A DNA stretch of 64,000 nucleotides, from the NCBI GenBank assembly GCA_026545765.1, contig CM048843.1:3100001-3164000 (forward strand). The letters are read 5' to 3'. The translations under genes and the position numbers were made by a program. Shown one piece after another: positions 47,701-57,769 of the stretch. The notes below the pieces were generated by a model. The model saw only the letters and a list, made by a program, of their open reading frames with translations. It had not been told where the DNA came from and did no database searches. Positions within the stretch are counted from its first letter, which is position 1, and each line of letters opens with the position of its first letter. This stretch comes from Plantago major (taxonomy: Eukaryota > Streptophyta > Magnoliopsida > Lamiales > Plantaginaceae).

Positions 47701-47987
47701 TGAGAGATGCTCATAATCCATGAACGGTGCTCGTGTCTCACCATGATAACACCATACCTCATACTGAGACACAAACCCCTTACATTTCAAGTGCTCCACT
47801 ACCGCTTCGGGAGGCAAAATTGTTTATTCCTACATTTGTTCGCATTGCAAGGGCACTTCATCTTCCCCCACTCAAACAAGTAGTTTGTGTAAGCGCAAAA
47901 GTGATGAAGGATTCAACCCTTCCACAAAACTAGACCAATTTCGCCATTCACTATGCGACGGTACATCCATGAACGATCGGGATTCAT
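44760..47987 (-). pseudogene. CACTA tnpD transposase (Transposase_21), broken
   Basis: In minus-strand order: an N-terminal MNPDRSWMYRRIVNGEIG at 47987; a domain with HLKCKGFVSQYEVWCYHGE (47817-47431); a zinc-binding segment DLLKCKFCGKDRY (47317-47006); the transposase core with LCTDGFNPFGNDRKYSCWPV and PPGECMKEPFMFL (46957-46694); ACPHCMEDTDAFRL and LDFMHIEKNVFENLF (46675-46151); MKSHDCHVFMERLLPVAFRE (46181-45891), the start of the DUF4218 domain; and a weak DUF4216-like DFYGTQGELCDL near 44890. The frames are joined only by shifts, so several indels have broken the gene. It would have been the catalytic transposase of this CACTA element. Confidence 0.85.
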
Positions 47988-48739
47988 AATTATATGATTA
48001 GCCTGACACGTCTACAATTATTAGATTTATAACATGCATTTTACGTTAATATAATCACCAAATAGTCTCAAAACACTTAATTAAATCTTCATAATCTAGT
48101 GTATATATACGAATTTATCGAATCAAAATTACTACGTACTTAATTACAAACATCCTAACATTATAATAATTAGCAATACAAATTCACAATCAATATATCA
48201 ATTGCACAAAGTTAACTAGCTAGTATACTATATCTCCCATAAACATACAATTGATCTAATTAGTCGAAATTATCAAAATTCCCAAATTTGTCAACAAGTA
48301 AGGGTTCCAAAACACTAAACTAAATCTTTCTAATCCTACTACATATACGAAAATATCAAATTAACAACCCTACATACTTCCAAACATTCTAACATTATAC
48401 TAAAAATTCAAATTCACAATCAATACATCAATTGAACATCTCAAAGTTAACACACTACGTAATATAAGCTAAACTAACTACTACATACTTACAATAAACG
48501 TTCAATTGCTCAAATTAGTCAAAATTAACAAAATTCCCAAATTTGACAAAGTTAAGGTTTTAGCCAAAATACCTTCGATTTAGCTGGTGAAAAGATGAAA
48601 TTGGTTGACCACACAAGCTCCTTGTCCCACGAGCTTCGAGAAGACTCCAAAATTGGCCGGAACGGTCGAGATTTGGTCGAAAAATTGGAAATGGCGAAGG
48701 AAGAAGGAAGAAAAATGGGGAAGAAAGGGCTCTCTCGAT

Positions 48740-49075
48740 GGTATCAAGGTTTTAGCGACGGATCGCTATCCGTCGCTAAATCAAATCTCTAACTAGCTGA
48801 CGAACGCGTCGCTAGTTACCTTTTTTTTAATTTTTTTTTATTTTGTAAGCTGGTCAACTTATTTAGGGACGGATTTAATATCCGTCCCTAAATAGCGACG
48901 GATAAATAAATCCGTCGCTATTTAACGACGGAAAAACATCCGTCGCTAAATTAGCGACGGATTAGAGACGGATTGAGCGAATTCGCTCAATCCGTCTCCA
49001 TTCCGTCGCTAAAATTAGCGATTCGTCGCTAAATAGCGACGGATGCCGTCGCTAAACGGCGGATTTCTTGTAGTG
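48740..49075. repeat. CACTA subterminal repeats, left end in gene sense
   Basis: Many TAGCGACGGA and CCGTCGCTAAA units in both orientations, then the TTGTAGTG tip. The ORFs at 48595-48796 run into this array and are not taken as genes. Confidence 0.88.
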
Positions 49076-49248
49076 TTAGATGCAATGTCCCTATCTAATA
49101 GGGGGTATATGTAATAACCCCATCCAGTAATTTTAAGTATTAAATCCTTCTTTAATGTGGAAAATGAAACTATGTGGGCTATGGATGTGATTCTTTATAA
49201 GCATTTAGGATTCCATTTGCCAGTACTCTTTATAAGCTTGAGTAACAT

Positions 49249-49261
49249 TAATCAAAGTAGG

Positions 49262-49292
<31 letters not shown>

Positions 49293-49437
49293 AGCGAATT
49301 AAAGGGCTCAATTACCAAGTACTCCTAAATCATATTATAACTCATATGTCTTCCACCTCAACCACCTTATAACTACATTTAATAATTGACGCCGCCAGGG
49401 TTCGAACTATGCACTTCCTGCATAATCAAAGTAGGTT
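49249..49437 (-). mobile_element. tRNA-related short retroposon (SINE-like) with 15-bp TSD
   Basis: The repeat TAATCAAAGTAGGTT occurs at 49249-49263 and 49423-49437. Between them, read on the minus strand, is about 160 bp that ends in a poly-A tract (poly-T on plus, 49262-49288). Near its start is a box B-like GTTCGAACCC (49398-49407). No good box A precedes it, so the head may be truncated. Long TSD plus poly-A indicates LINE-mediated retroposition. Confidence 0.75.
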
Positions 49438-50180
49438 CGTTGATGTGGGAAGTGAATCAATATCTCTAAATTTGCTACCTTTTCTTAAAATATGAATGAA
49501 GTTTTGTACACTTTTTCTTTATGAGGCTGAAGCTATGCATATATTCGTAGGATTGTTCATGCCGCATATGATATCATTCAAGTCGGTGTTAACAAGGTTG
49601 TGATTCTCAGTCCACCCTGCTACTATTTGAATGCTGTTCCAAAACTCTAGTTGATTAAAGGTTTTTTTTACCAAGTCATACAATTTCTTGGTTCTTTTTA
49701 CACCTAGCGAAAATTGTTACAATTAGCAAACGGAAAACTTCCACGTACTGACAGGTAACGTTTTCATCTGGGACCACAGTAGGCTATCCAACGTTCCAAC
49801 AATGACAAAATGACCACACACGTGAGTTTTTTGGGGTGAATCTGCAAATATTTTTAAGTTATGTGGTCCCAAACAACAAACAGAAGGTCAAATTAAATAT
49901 AAAGGGGATTTGACTGGGCCAAATTTAATATCGCTTTCAGATCCCAAAACATTGTTCTGCTAAAATATACCCTCTAACGATTAGCCGGAAAACACCATGT
50001 CTGCAATCTTCATGGTCTCGACACAACTGCGCAATTACGCGGTCCAGGCGAAAGATGCTGTCTCTGCTGGAGCTTAACATTGCTAGTAAGTTCGTATCTG
50101 CAAAACCTAACTCATTTCAAATGTTTTATTCCGTTGGATCTTTCGAAAACTGTATTCTCGAGACAGACAACGAGTTTTGA
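49438..50180. other. Intergenic, no gene seen
   Basis: AT-rich DNA between the retroposon and the Gypsy LTR. No ORFs of interest. Confidence 0.4.
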
Positions 50181-50881
50181 TGTAGGGTAAAAATGGATAA
50201 GTCGCTAGTTAGTTCGTCGACGTCCTAAATTGATGTAGTTCTTGCTCGAACGATGATATTAGTTAGCGGAAGTCAAATAGTCTTTGGTTTAAGTCGCCTT
50301 TACTTTGATTAAATTCGTGACTTCGCGAAGGTCGAAAAGTGTGCGGACGAAAAAGTGGACCGAGGTCGAGTCCGTCGGTCCTCCGTTGCGTCTGTCGGTC
50401 CTCGGTGGTGTACGTCATTGATCTGTGATAAGAAAATAAGGGGTTAGACCCTTTTGGGCCGGTTTGACTAGGACAACCCGGTACTTAGATTCAACTAGTT
50501 GATAAGTCGGTCGATTTTTCAATAAAGAACTTAAAAACTTCGAGAGTAGATTTTCGGAAGTAGTTACTTACCGTTTATGAGGAGTTTAGGCCTTGTATTT
50601 ATAGGCAAAGGTTTGTTATCATCCTCTCTTGGATGAGATGAGTGCCAAGTGTACGGTCCGGATTCGTCCATGCTAGAACTTGGGCTCATGGGCCCTTAAT
50701 GGACTTGGCCCATTTAAGTAGATGATGCTTGGATTGTAGTCCAAAGGTCGAAGTATTAGAGGGTCGGCCTCTTGATTTTGGTGTAGTCGGACCTTTAACT
50801 TTGGTGAGGTCGAACTACCTTGATAGCATTGTCCCGATATGATTAAGTCTTCTTAGTTAGAGTAGACTTAAAGACATATCA
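50181..50881 (-). repeat. 3' LTR of the Tat Gypsy element
   Basis: On the minus strand it runs from TGATATGTC (50881) to CCCTACA (50181), about 701 bp. A TATA box (CCTATAAATACAAGG) is at about 50592-50606. The stretch after it (CCGGGTTGTCCTAGTCAAAC and GGGTCTAACCCC) matches the solo LTR at 1546-2064. It is preceded by a purine tract. The second LTR is not in the window, so the ends rest on these signals. Confidence 0.8.
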
Positions 50882-50894
50882 TAAGTCCCCGCCT
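50882..50894 (-). other. Polypurine tract of the Tat Gypsy element
   Basis: The minus-strand sequence AGGCGGGGACTTA directly precedes the LTR start, where plus-strand DNA synthesis would be primed. Confidence 0.6.
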
Positions 50895-51189
50895 GTGTAT
50901 CTTAGTAAAAAGATAGTTGTGAAATTTTTCGAGTTGGAGTCCGACATATCTCAATTCCGGTGGTCATGATCTTGTCAAAATGGGCTTCTTGTTCTCGGCC
51001 TATTTCATGTCCCGCATTTTTGTTCTCATGCCCGAGCCCAAGCCCATAAATGGGTTTTGTCGCTCCGCTTACGTGGCGCCATATGATTGGTTCTTGTGGA
51101 CTATACATGCGTACATCTTCTCCGTCTCTTAGTTCTCTTATTTCTTTGTTTCTAGGTTCCGTCGGAGCTATGGGCACGCCTTAGACGAG

Positions 51190-51595
51190 ACCGAGACTCG
51201 GCAAAGTGAGGTTCGAGATAATTTATTTGTGTCAAACTTTTTCGATCCGATTTTTGTATCAAACATCTTGTACCGACACAAAATAATTTCGACGCTCTCG
51301 TTTTACTCTTGTTTTCCTCGTCTGTACCGACACAAAATAAATTCGACGCTCTCGTCTCGGCAAAGTGAGGTTCGAGATAATTTATTTGTGTCAAACTTTT
51401 TCGATCCGATTTTTGTGTCAAACTTTTTGTACCGACACAAAATAATTTCGACGCTCTCATTTATTCATCCATCTTCTTCGTCTTGTACCGACACAAAATA
51501 ATTTCGATGCTCTCGTTTATTCATCCATCTTCTTCGTCTTGTACCGACACAAAATAATTTCGACGCTCTCGTTTATTCATCCATCTTCCTCGTCC
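51190..51595 (+). repeat. Tandem repeats in the aORF leader, block 1
   Basis: GTACCGACACAAAATAA occurs at about 51270, 51324, 51429, 51485 and 51541 (spacing 54-56, once 105). A longer unit with CTCGGCAAAGTGAGGTTCGA occurs at about 51196 and 51357. Confidence 0.85.
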
Positions 51596-51751
51596 CCCGA
51601 GTTTCCAAATATCTTAGTAAAAAGATAATTGTGAAATTTTGCGATTGAACCATATTCTCGATTCGTCATTTATACCGGTCGCTCAAGTCTTGATGTATGG
51701 GCTAGAGCTTTCGGCCCATGGGCCTGGTTGATCCGGCCCATTTTACTTCTA

Positions 51752-51758
51752 TATAAAT
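51752..51758 (+). promoter_or_regulatory. Candidate TATA box for the antisense gene
   Basis: TATAAAT in CTATATAAATGGGTTC on the plus strand, about 1.75 kb upstream of the aORF start codon. The surrounding block (about 51605-51770) is a diverged duplicate of 50895-51070: both start ATCTTAGTAAAAAGATA and end near ATAAATGGGTT. Position and strand suggest it drives the antisense transcript. Confidence 0.5.
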
Positions 51759-51829
51759 GGGTTCTTACCCCTCATTTACCCCACATCTTCACCCAGCCTT
51801 TTGATGATTGGACCGAGATTGAAGGAAAA

Positions 51830-52170
51830 GAAAAAGGCAGACCGACATTGAAGAAGCAAAATCGAGAAGAAGCAGACCGACATTGAAGCAGACCGATATT
51901 GAAGAAGCGAAATTGAGAAGAAGCAGACCGACATTGAAGAAGCGAAATTGAGAAAAAGCAGACTAACATTGAAGCAGACCGACATTGAAGAAGCGAAATT
52001 GAGAAGAAGCAGACCGACATTGAAATAAAAGACCGACATATTGAGAAGAAGCATAGCGGGAAGAGAAGAAGCAAACTTGAAGACGGAAGAAAGCTGGACC
52101 GAGAAGAAGCAGGTAGACCGGCGGAAGAAGAGAGAGCAGACCGGCGGAAGAAGAGAACAGACCAGCGGAA
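51830..52170 (+). repeat. Tandem repeats in the aORF leader, block 2
   Basis: Reiterated AGAAGCAGACCGACATTGAA and GAAGAAGCGAAATTGAGA units, then AGACCGGCGGAAGAAG units to about 52170. Purine-rich on the plus strand. ORFs across it are repeats of the same short peptide and are not treated as genes. Confidence 0.85.
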
Positions 52171-53170
52171 GAAGCGATACCAATTTGGACGGAGAGAAGC
52201 TTCTGATCGGTACTATTCCGAGTTACTGGTCATTCATTTTTTTTTTACAACTCCGTATGCTCCGTATGCTCCATCTTGCTCTTTAAACCCGACTTTTATA
52301 TTATTATCGTATTTCTCTTGATCCTCTTCTCTTCTGGCAACTGAGAACTACTCTGTATGCTCCATCTTGCTCTTTAAACCTGATTTTATATTATCTTCGT
52401 TTTTCTCTGGAACCATATTTTCTTCTGCCAACTGAGAACATTTTTTTTTTCAACTGAGAACTACTAATAAGCACACTCCTTCCAGGAGATCCCTCATTTA
52501 CCTCCCTATATCCTTCCACATTCGATTGCTCATTAATTTTTATTTAGAATTTCTTCCAAGTAAAATTCTAACCATTAATATCTGGCCGCCTTGTTAAATT
52601 GAAAAATGTAATCTTGATGCTATTCGCAGTAGCTGATTGAAACCTATGATGGTATACAACTTGCCCACCAGATCATTATAAGTGGTTCTATTGCGATGCG
52701 AACAATAATAGGCACTGGCTCAGCACCTTCATACGCAATGCTCGAGATGAAACAATCTTTATGTTCAAATAGCAAAATATTGTTATGCTGTCACTTGCCA
52801 TTCTTACGTGCACCTGATTCACTTTCAGGTTTTAGCCGGATTTGGACCGAGGTTTGATTATTGGAGGCTGCTATTCGACTTTAGACTTCCTGGATTCAAG
52901 GCTTCCATTATTGCGAATTCGAGGAGGATAGGAGGAGAAAACCGAGAGTTGATCCGTTCTGAGATTCGAGGTAGACCGAGGTTTGAAGGCGGCCGTCGTT
53001 GGGGGATTCCGGGACAGGACTGATATTGGGAGAGGCCGAGATCCCGTGATTTTGATCGTTTCCGAGATTCAAGAAGGAAGGCAGATTGTGGAAGTAAGCT
53101 TCTTGTTCTGCCCTTTCATCTTTATTTCTGAATTTATTCCATCGGTATGCTTCATGGTTGCTCGGTCTTT

Positions 53171-53325
53171 GTGGTTGATCGGTCTTTTGTTGATATTTAT
53201 CTATCCCGAACTTGCTTGGTGGATCAGTCTTTTGTTGATGATTTTATCTATCTTGAACTTGCTTGGTGGATCGGTCTTTTGTTGATAATTTTATCTATCT
53301 TGAGCTTGCTTGGTGGATCGGTCTA
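53171..53325 (+). repeat. Short tandem repeat upstream of the aORF
   Basis: CTTGCTTGGTGGATC plus GGTCTTTTGTTGAT(A/G) units, spaced about 47 bp (53211, 53258 and 53305). The hydrophobic ORFs across it are a by-product of this repeat. Confidence 0.75.
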
Positions 53326-53510
53326 TTTTGCTTCGTTGTTCCGAACTTTGCATTTCTTGGAGTTTGCTTGGCCGGAAAAAAATGATGTTCTCCACTTCTA
53401 CTTTAATTGGTATCCGAGTCTGGGGTAAAAACTTTTTTAACTTGGGTGAATTCCTTTGTCTTTAATGTATGTAGATTCCTCGGCTCGGATCCAAAAATTA
53501 AAAGAAAAAC

Positions 53511-56500
53511 ATGTTTGGGGTGAGTAACGATCTTGGTGAGGTTTACTTGGGTGACGGGGAAGAGGTTCGGCCGCCTCGTGACAATATGGTAGTTCTGACG
53601 GATTCCGACCAATCGTCTGATATGGATGAGTCCGAAGTACAGTTGGTAACCCGTAGGTCTCCTTGTCAAGTGGGTACTAGGAATTTGGACCGTCTATCTC
53701 AGTCCCGTGTTGTTAGGTCCGAGGTCTTGCCTCCTCGTCAGGTGGAACTTCCGCCTATGTATGCTGCATCTTTGGGTTATGGTTATAGGGTCCCTGTTTT
53801 TGATCCGATGCCTTTATCATCCTTTCCAATGGCGGATCGCGAGGTTGTTGGGTCTTTCGGGACTCTTCCTTGTAATCGAGTCCTAGACATAGATGATCAT
53901 GTTGAGGCCGTCCCGATAGGAGAGCCCGAGTCTCCTTTGTCTTTTGACTCCAATCCGCCCCCTAGGAATCCGAGCTTGATTTATGGAACTCAGACGGTTT
54001 TATCATCCCCCGAGCCCGAGGACGTCGCGGTAAGTGATCCTTCTAGTTCTGGCTCTTCGTCTTCTTCGTCCAGAGATAGTGATAGTGATAGTGATGGAAG
54101 TTCGTCTGAGGGAGATTCTGGTAAGGATGGGAGTGCTCCGAATGATGGGGCGGATTCGAGTGAGGGGGCGAGTGGTGGTAACAGAGGTGAGTCAGAGGAG
54201 GATGTTGACATCACGGGTTCCGAGGGTGAGGATTCGGACCGAGGGAGTGAGGTTCCGGTGTTCGAGAATCCCGAGCGCATCATTGTTGTTGCTCTTGATG
54301 CTTCGAGGTCCAAAGGTCGTAGGAATAAAAGGAAGCCCATTAAGACGACAATTGAGTATAAGACGACCCGTGTTGATCCCATTGGCGATTTGAGGGCTGA
54401 TGCCGAGGCCAATGAGGATCAAATCATTCCTACTTGTTCGACGACTCTTTCTGTGTCGATCATCTCTAGACTTTGTCGCCGTTTTGAGATCCCTGATGAT
54501 TATGAGATTATGATCCCTTCGTCGACTCAGACTATGTACAACCCACCCGCGGGTTATATGGCATTTCATGTTCTAGCTTTCAAGTGTGGGTGGAGGCTCC
54601 CGATGATACCCGAGATAAAGGAGTCGTTTAGAGAGACGGGTTTATGTCCTGCACAGATTCTTCCTAATGTTTTAGGCACCATTATGTGTTTTGGAGTGAT
54701 CTTGGCTTTGAAGGGGGAGGCTTTCTCGTATCAAAAGTTTCTAGCGGCTTTCAACATAGCCCTTAGTCCCGGGACGGCATTCTTTTACTTCACGGCTCAA
54801 CGAGGTTATAAATTCCTAGATGGGTATGAGTCATCCCATTCTTCCAAGTGGTGGCCGAAGTATTTTTATGTCAAACATCCTTCTGGTGATTGAAAATTAC
54901 CTAGCTACTTCCGTAGAAAGAAGTTTCCGACCACCAAACTTAGGAGAGTGCCCGTTTGGTTAGAATCACTTAGGCCGATTGTTGCGGAGTCTGGGGGGGG
55001 GGGGGAGAACTACGTTCCGCTCATAGGGACGGGGGGTGCATCACTTTATATCATGATACCGATCCCGGACTTCTTTTAGAGAAGGCCGCCGTTTTTGGGG
55101 TTGTTGGGAAAGATCCGACACTTTATTATCCGTATGGTTTGGTTGTGCAACCTCACTTGTGGTTGGCCGGATTGACTAGTGTGCCGGTCTATTGTAACGA
55201 CAGGCCCAATTTGCGTGAGTAGATCATATACTTGGTAGAATATCTTTTTATTCTCAGCTTTTGTTCTGATGTTATTTCCTCACAGGTTACTGGATCATGG
55301 AGTCCGCCACCAAATTGTTTGAGCAACGTAATGCTGAGAAGTTGAAGGCCCGAGAGAAGCTGAGGGCTGGCAAGAAGAAGAAGTACTCTCCGGGTCCGCA
55401 AAAGATCCCTACGACCGAACCAACGAATCATGCATCTGTGCTCCAGCCGCCGGCCTCAGGTGGTTCCTCGGTCCCAGGTGGTTCCTCAGTCCCAGGTGGT
55501 TCATCGATCCCTAATCCGCAGGTACCTCGATCTAAATTCTTGCTTTTTGTGCCTTCTTTTTCTATTGTGCCTTCTTTTTCTCAATTTGTTTTACCTAACA
55601 AAAGTTCGTTTTTCAGGAGCAAGTGAGCATTGTGGCTCGAAGTGAAGCTGATGCGGCCAAGAGAAAAGGGAATGCACCGGCGGATAAGGAGAGGGCTCCT
55701 TCTAAGAGGATCCGAGTGGTGATGGGATCCAATGAAGCCAATGTGAATGATACCACCGCGCTTCGTGGTATGTCTAGGGTCGACCTTGTGGGGAGCCTCA
55801 ATTCTTTGTCGGGACTTATCAAGAATCATGTCGATGCTGTAAGTAACTTCTTGTATATATTGCATTTTTCTCACTTGTCGCGCTTCATTTCTCATCTTTC
55901 TATCTTAATGACCATCCTTGATTTGTAAGTAACTTCTTACTTCCTTTCTTAGGTCATCGGTCATGTCGCAGCCTTCTTGGACTTAGAAGAGTCCGATACT
56001 ACCCGACTGAAGGAGGAGATTGAGGCTTCAAATGCGAAGTTGGTTGCTCGTGAGGCCGAGATTGCCAAACTCAAGTCCGAGAGAGTTTTGTCGGACAAAA
56101 AGCTCGAAAAGGAGAAGATTGCTCATGGCAAGACCGAGAAAGCATGGTCCCTGATCACGTCCGCTCGGGCTAAGATGGCCGAGGCACTTCTCTCCAAAGC
56201 GAAGACCACTCGTACTAATGCCGTGAAAGATTTCCTTAAGTCTGACTCCTACTATTTCCTTAGTAAGATGCGAGAGGGCGACGTTAGGGGGGATGCCTTC
56301 TTTGATTGTGTGAGCCAGTTGAAGGATGCTGGATTTTTGAAGGACTCCATTACGAGCCAAGATGCGAACCTCAAGATAATGGGGAATTGTGATGGGGAGG
56401 TAATCTTTGATCCCAAATTGAAGTCCCCCGACGCTCTTGCTTCGGATGAGTTTTGGTCCGTGGTTGCTCCTTTGGCGGATTTTACCGTAGACGAATCTCC

Positions 56501-56687
56501 GGTCTACCCCTCTTTGTTACCCGATGTCTATTACGCCTCTAAGATCGGTGGTGGGCAATCCTCCAACTGTAATGCTAAGTGGATGGATCTCCCGGGTCCC
56601 ATTCTTGTTCATGAGCCGGCTACGTTTTTGGAGGAGGTTGAAGGCAAGAAAGTTACTCGTCGCTTCTGGAAGAGGTCCGAGGTCTAG
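53511..56687 (+). pseudogene. Spliced antisense ORF (aORF) gene of the Tat element, four exons, damaged
   Basis: Exons: 53511-55214, 55286-55521, 55617-55838 and 55953-56687. All donors and acceptors are GT/AG, and the joins keep the frame (PNL|RYWIMES, NPQ|EQVSIV, VDA|VIGHVA). Exon 1 encodes a Ser/Glu/Asp-rich N-terminus, then a conserved globular domain (about 54430-54890) with FEIPDDYEIMIPSSTQTM, CPAQILPNVLGTIMCFGVI and PGTAFFYFTAQRG, which matches the plant putative gypsy-type transposon domain (PF04195-type). The third and fourth exons encode basic and coiled-coil segments (EEIEASNAKLVAREAEIAKL). A TGA at 54891 and a run of 13 G (54993-55005) with a frame change interrupt exon 1. The function of this protein class is unknown. 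It is transcribed against gag-pol, converging with it. Confidence 0.82.
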
Positions 56688-56689
56688 AC

Positions 56690-57249
56690 TTGATTCGATC
56701 CAAGGGTAAGCCCTTGCGTATTTTTGTAGAGTGTCTGACTTATTTGAACACTTATTATGACTTTGGTGATATTTTGACTAGCTATCCCCTCGGCTTTGTG
56801 AGGGTTAAACTCATACCAACATTTGACACCTCTCACCGGTCATGCCTGGATCATCCCTCGTACTTTTGGATTTTAACTGTAACTTTTGTTGATCTAGGGG
56901 TGACCGATTTTATTGCAATAGACTTGGGTTTTATTTTTGTCCATCTTGAATGTTCGTGCGCATGTCTTTATTCTTGTTATCTTGTTGATCCTCGGATCCA
57001 TAACTTGTGTTATCATGATATTCAAACTTCATGGTTTTATAGCTTCTATTCAAACGTTGAACTAATTGTCCGAAAATCAAACAAATTGAATATTGGTCCG
57101 AAGCTTGGATTGGGTCGAGATTCGGTCTCGTGGTGTTGGTCCTTGATTGTTCTAAGACTCTTCGGGTCCTAGACTCCAGGAGTTGCATTTTTCATGCAAA
57201 ATTCGTCAATGTTTGGATTCTTCCAATGCTTGGTCTTGGATGCTTTTGG
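56690..57249. other. Probable 3' untranslated region of the aORF gene
   Basis: A 160-codon ORF lies here, but its composition (Cys/Tyr/Phe-rich, no domain) and position after the aORF stop make it unlikely to be a gene. Confidence 0.4.
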
Positions 57250-57640
57250 TCCGAGGATTTTTAAGATACTTTTTTGAGTTGAGTGTTGGTATGCCTCGGC
57301 ACCTTGGTCCCGAAGTAATCCATACTTCAATCTTTATTTCTTAGGGAGTTTCTCTCGGACTCTTATGGTTCGAGGAACTTTAAGATATATATATATTTTT
57401 TTAGTTGAGAGTCGGTATACCTCGGACACTTTGGGTCCGAGACAATCTGCACCTCAATCTTTGTTTCTTAGGGAGTTTCTCTCTGACACTTTGGGTCCGA
57501 GGAACTTTAAGATAATTTTTTAGTCGAGCGTCGGTATACCTCGGACACTTTGGGTCCGAGACAATCCGCACCTCAATCTTTGTTTCTTAGGGAGTTTCTC
57601 TCTGACACTTTGGGTCCGATGAACTTTAAGATAATGTCTG
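57250..57640. repeat. Tandem repeat between the aORF and pol ends
   Basis: About 3.3 copies of a 119-127-bp unit: GGAACTTTAAGATA-type markers occur at 57255, 57374, 57501 and 57620, with TTGTTTCTTAGGGAGTTTCT and CTTTGGGTCCGAG inside each unit. Later copies are more alike than the first. Confidence 0.88.
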
Positions 57641-57769
57641 CCCTTAGTGGCGCGTACGGTTCTTCTTGCAAATAGTTGACAAAAAAATAAATGCTTCATT
57701 ATAATCGAACGGTAGGATTACATGGTAGCCAAAAGATGATACATTTCAAAAGATCCTATTACAAATGAT

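Larger units (their letters stand above)
42104..49075 (-). mobile_element. CACTA (En/Spm) transposon, complete ends, decayed genes
   Basis: Starts CACTACAAAAAAA and ends TTGTAGTG, with the 3-bp TSD TTA on both sides (42101-42103 and 49076-49078). Both ends have dense subterminal repeats of TAGCGACGGAT/ATCCGTCGCTA. The minus strand carries relics of a tnpD transposase and a tnpA-like protein. 6,972 bp in all. Confidence 0.93.

Noticed and set aside
48595..48796. Two overlapping plus-strand ORFs near the CACTA end
   Set aside because: They run into the subterminal repeat array in two frames and show no domain similarity; tnpD/tnpA are on the other strand.
51190..51595. Regular repeats that might suggest a CRISPR-like array
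   Set aside because: Spacing is 54-56 bp with no unique spacers; the repeats are ordinary tandem duplications in a plant retroelement leader.
51772..52183. Long minus-strand ORFs with repeated SLLQCRSA-type peptides
   Set aside because: They are the complement of the AGAAGCAGACCGACATTGAA tandem repeats in the aORF leader.
52983..53428. Hydrophobic ORFs that look like membrane proteins
   Set aside because: Created by the 47-bp tandem repeat at 53171-53325; the hydrophobic peptide simply repeats.
56690..57172. 160-codon ORF after the aORF gene
   Set aside because: Composition is unlike a soluble protein, no domain, and it lies in the expected 3' untranslated region.
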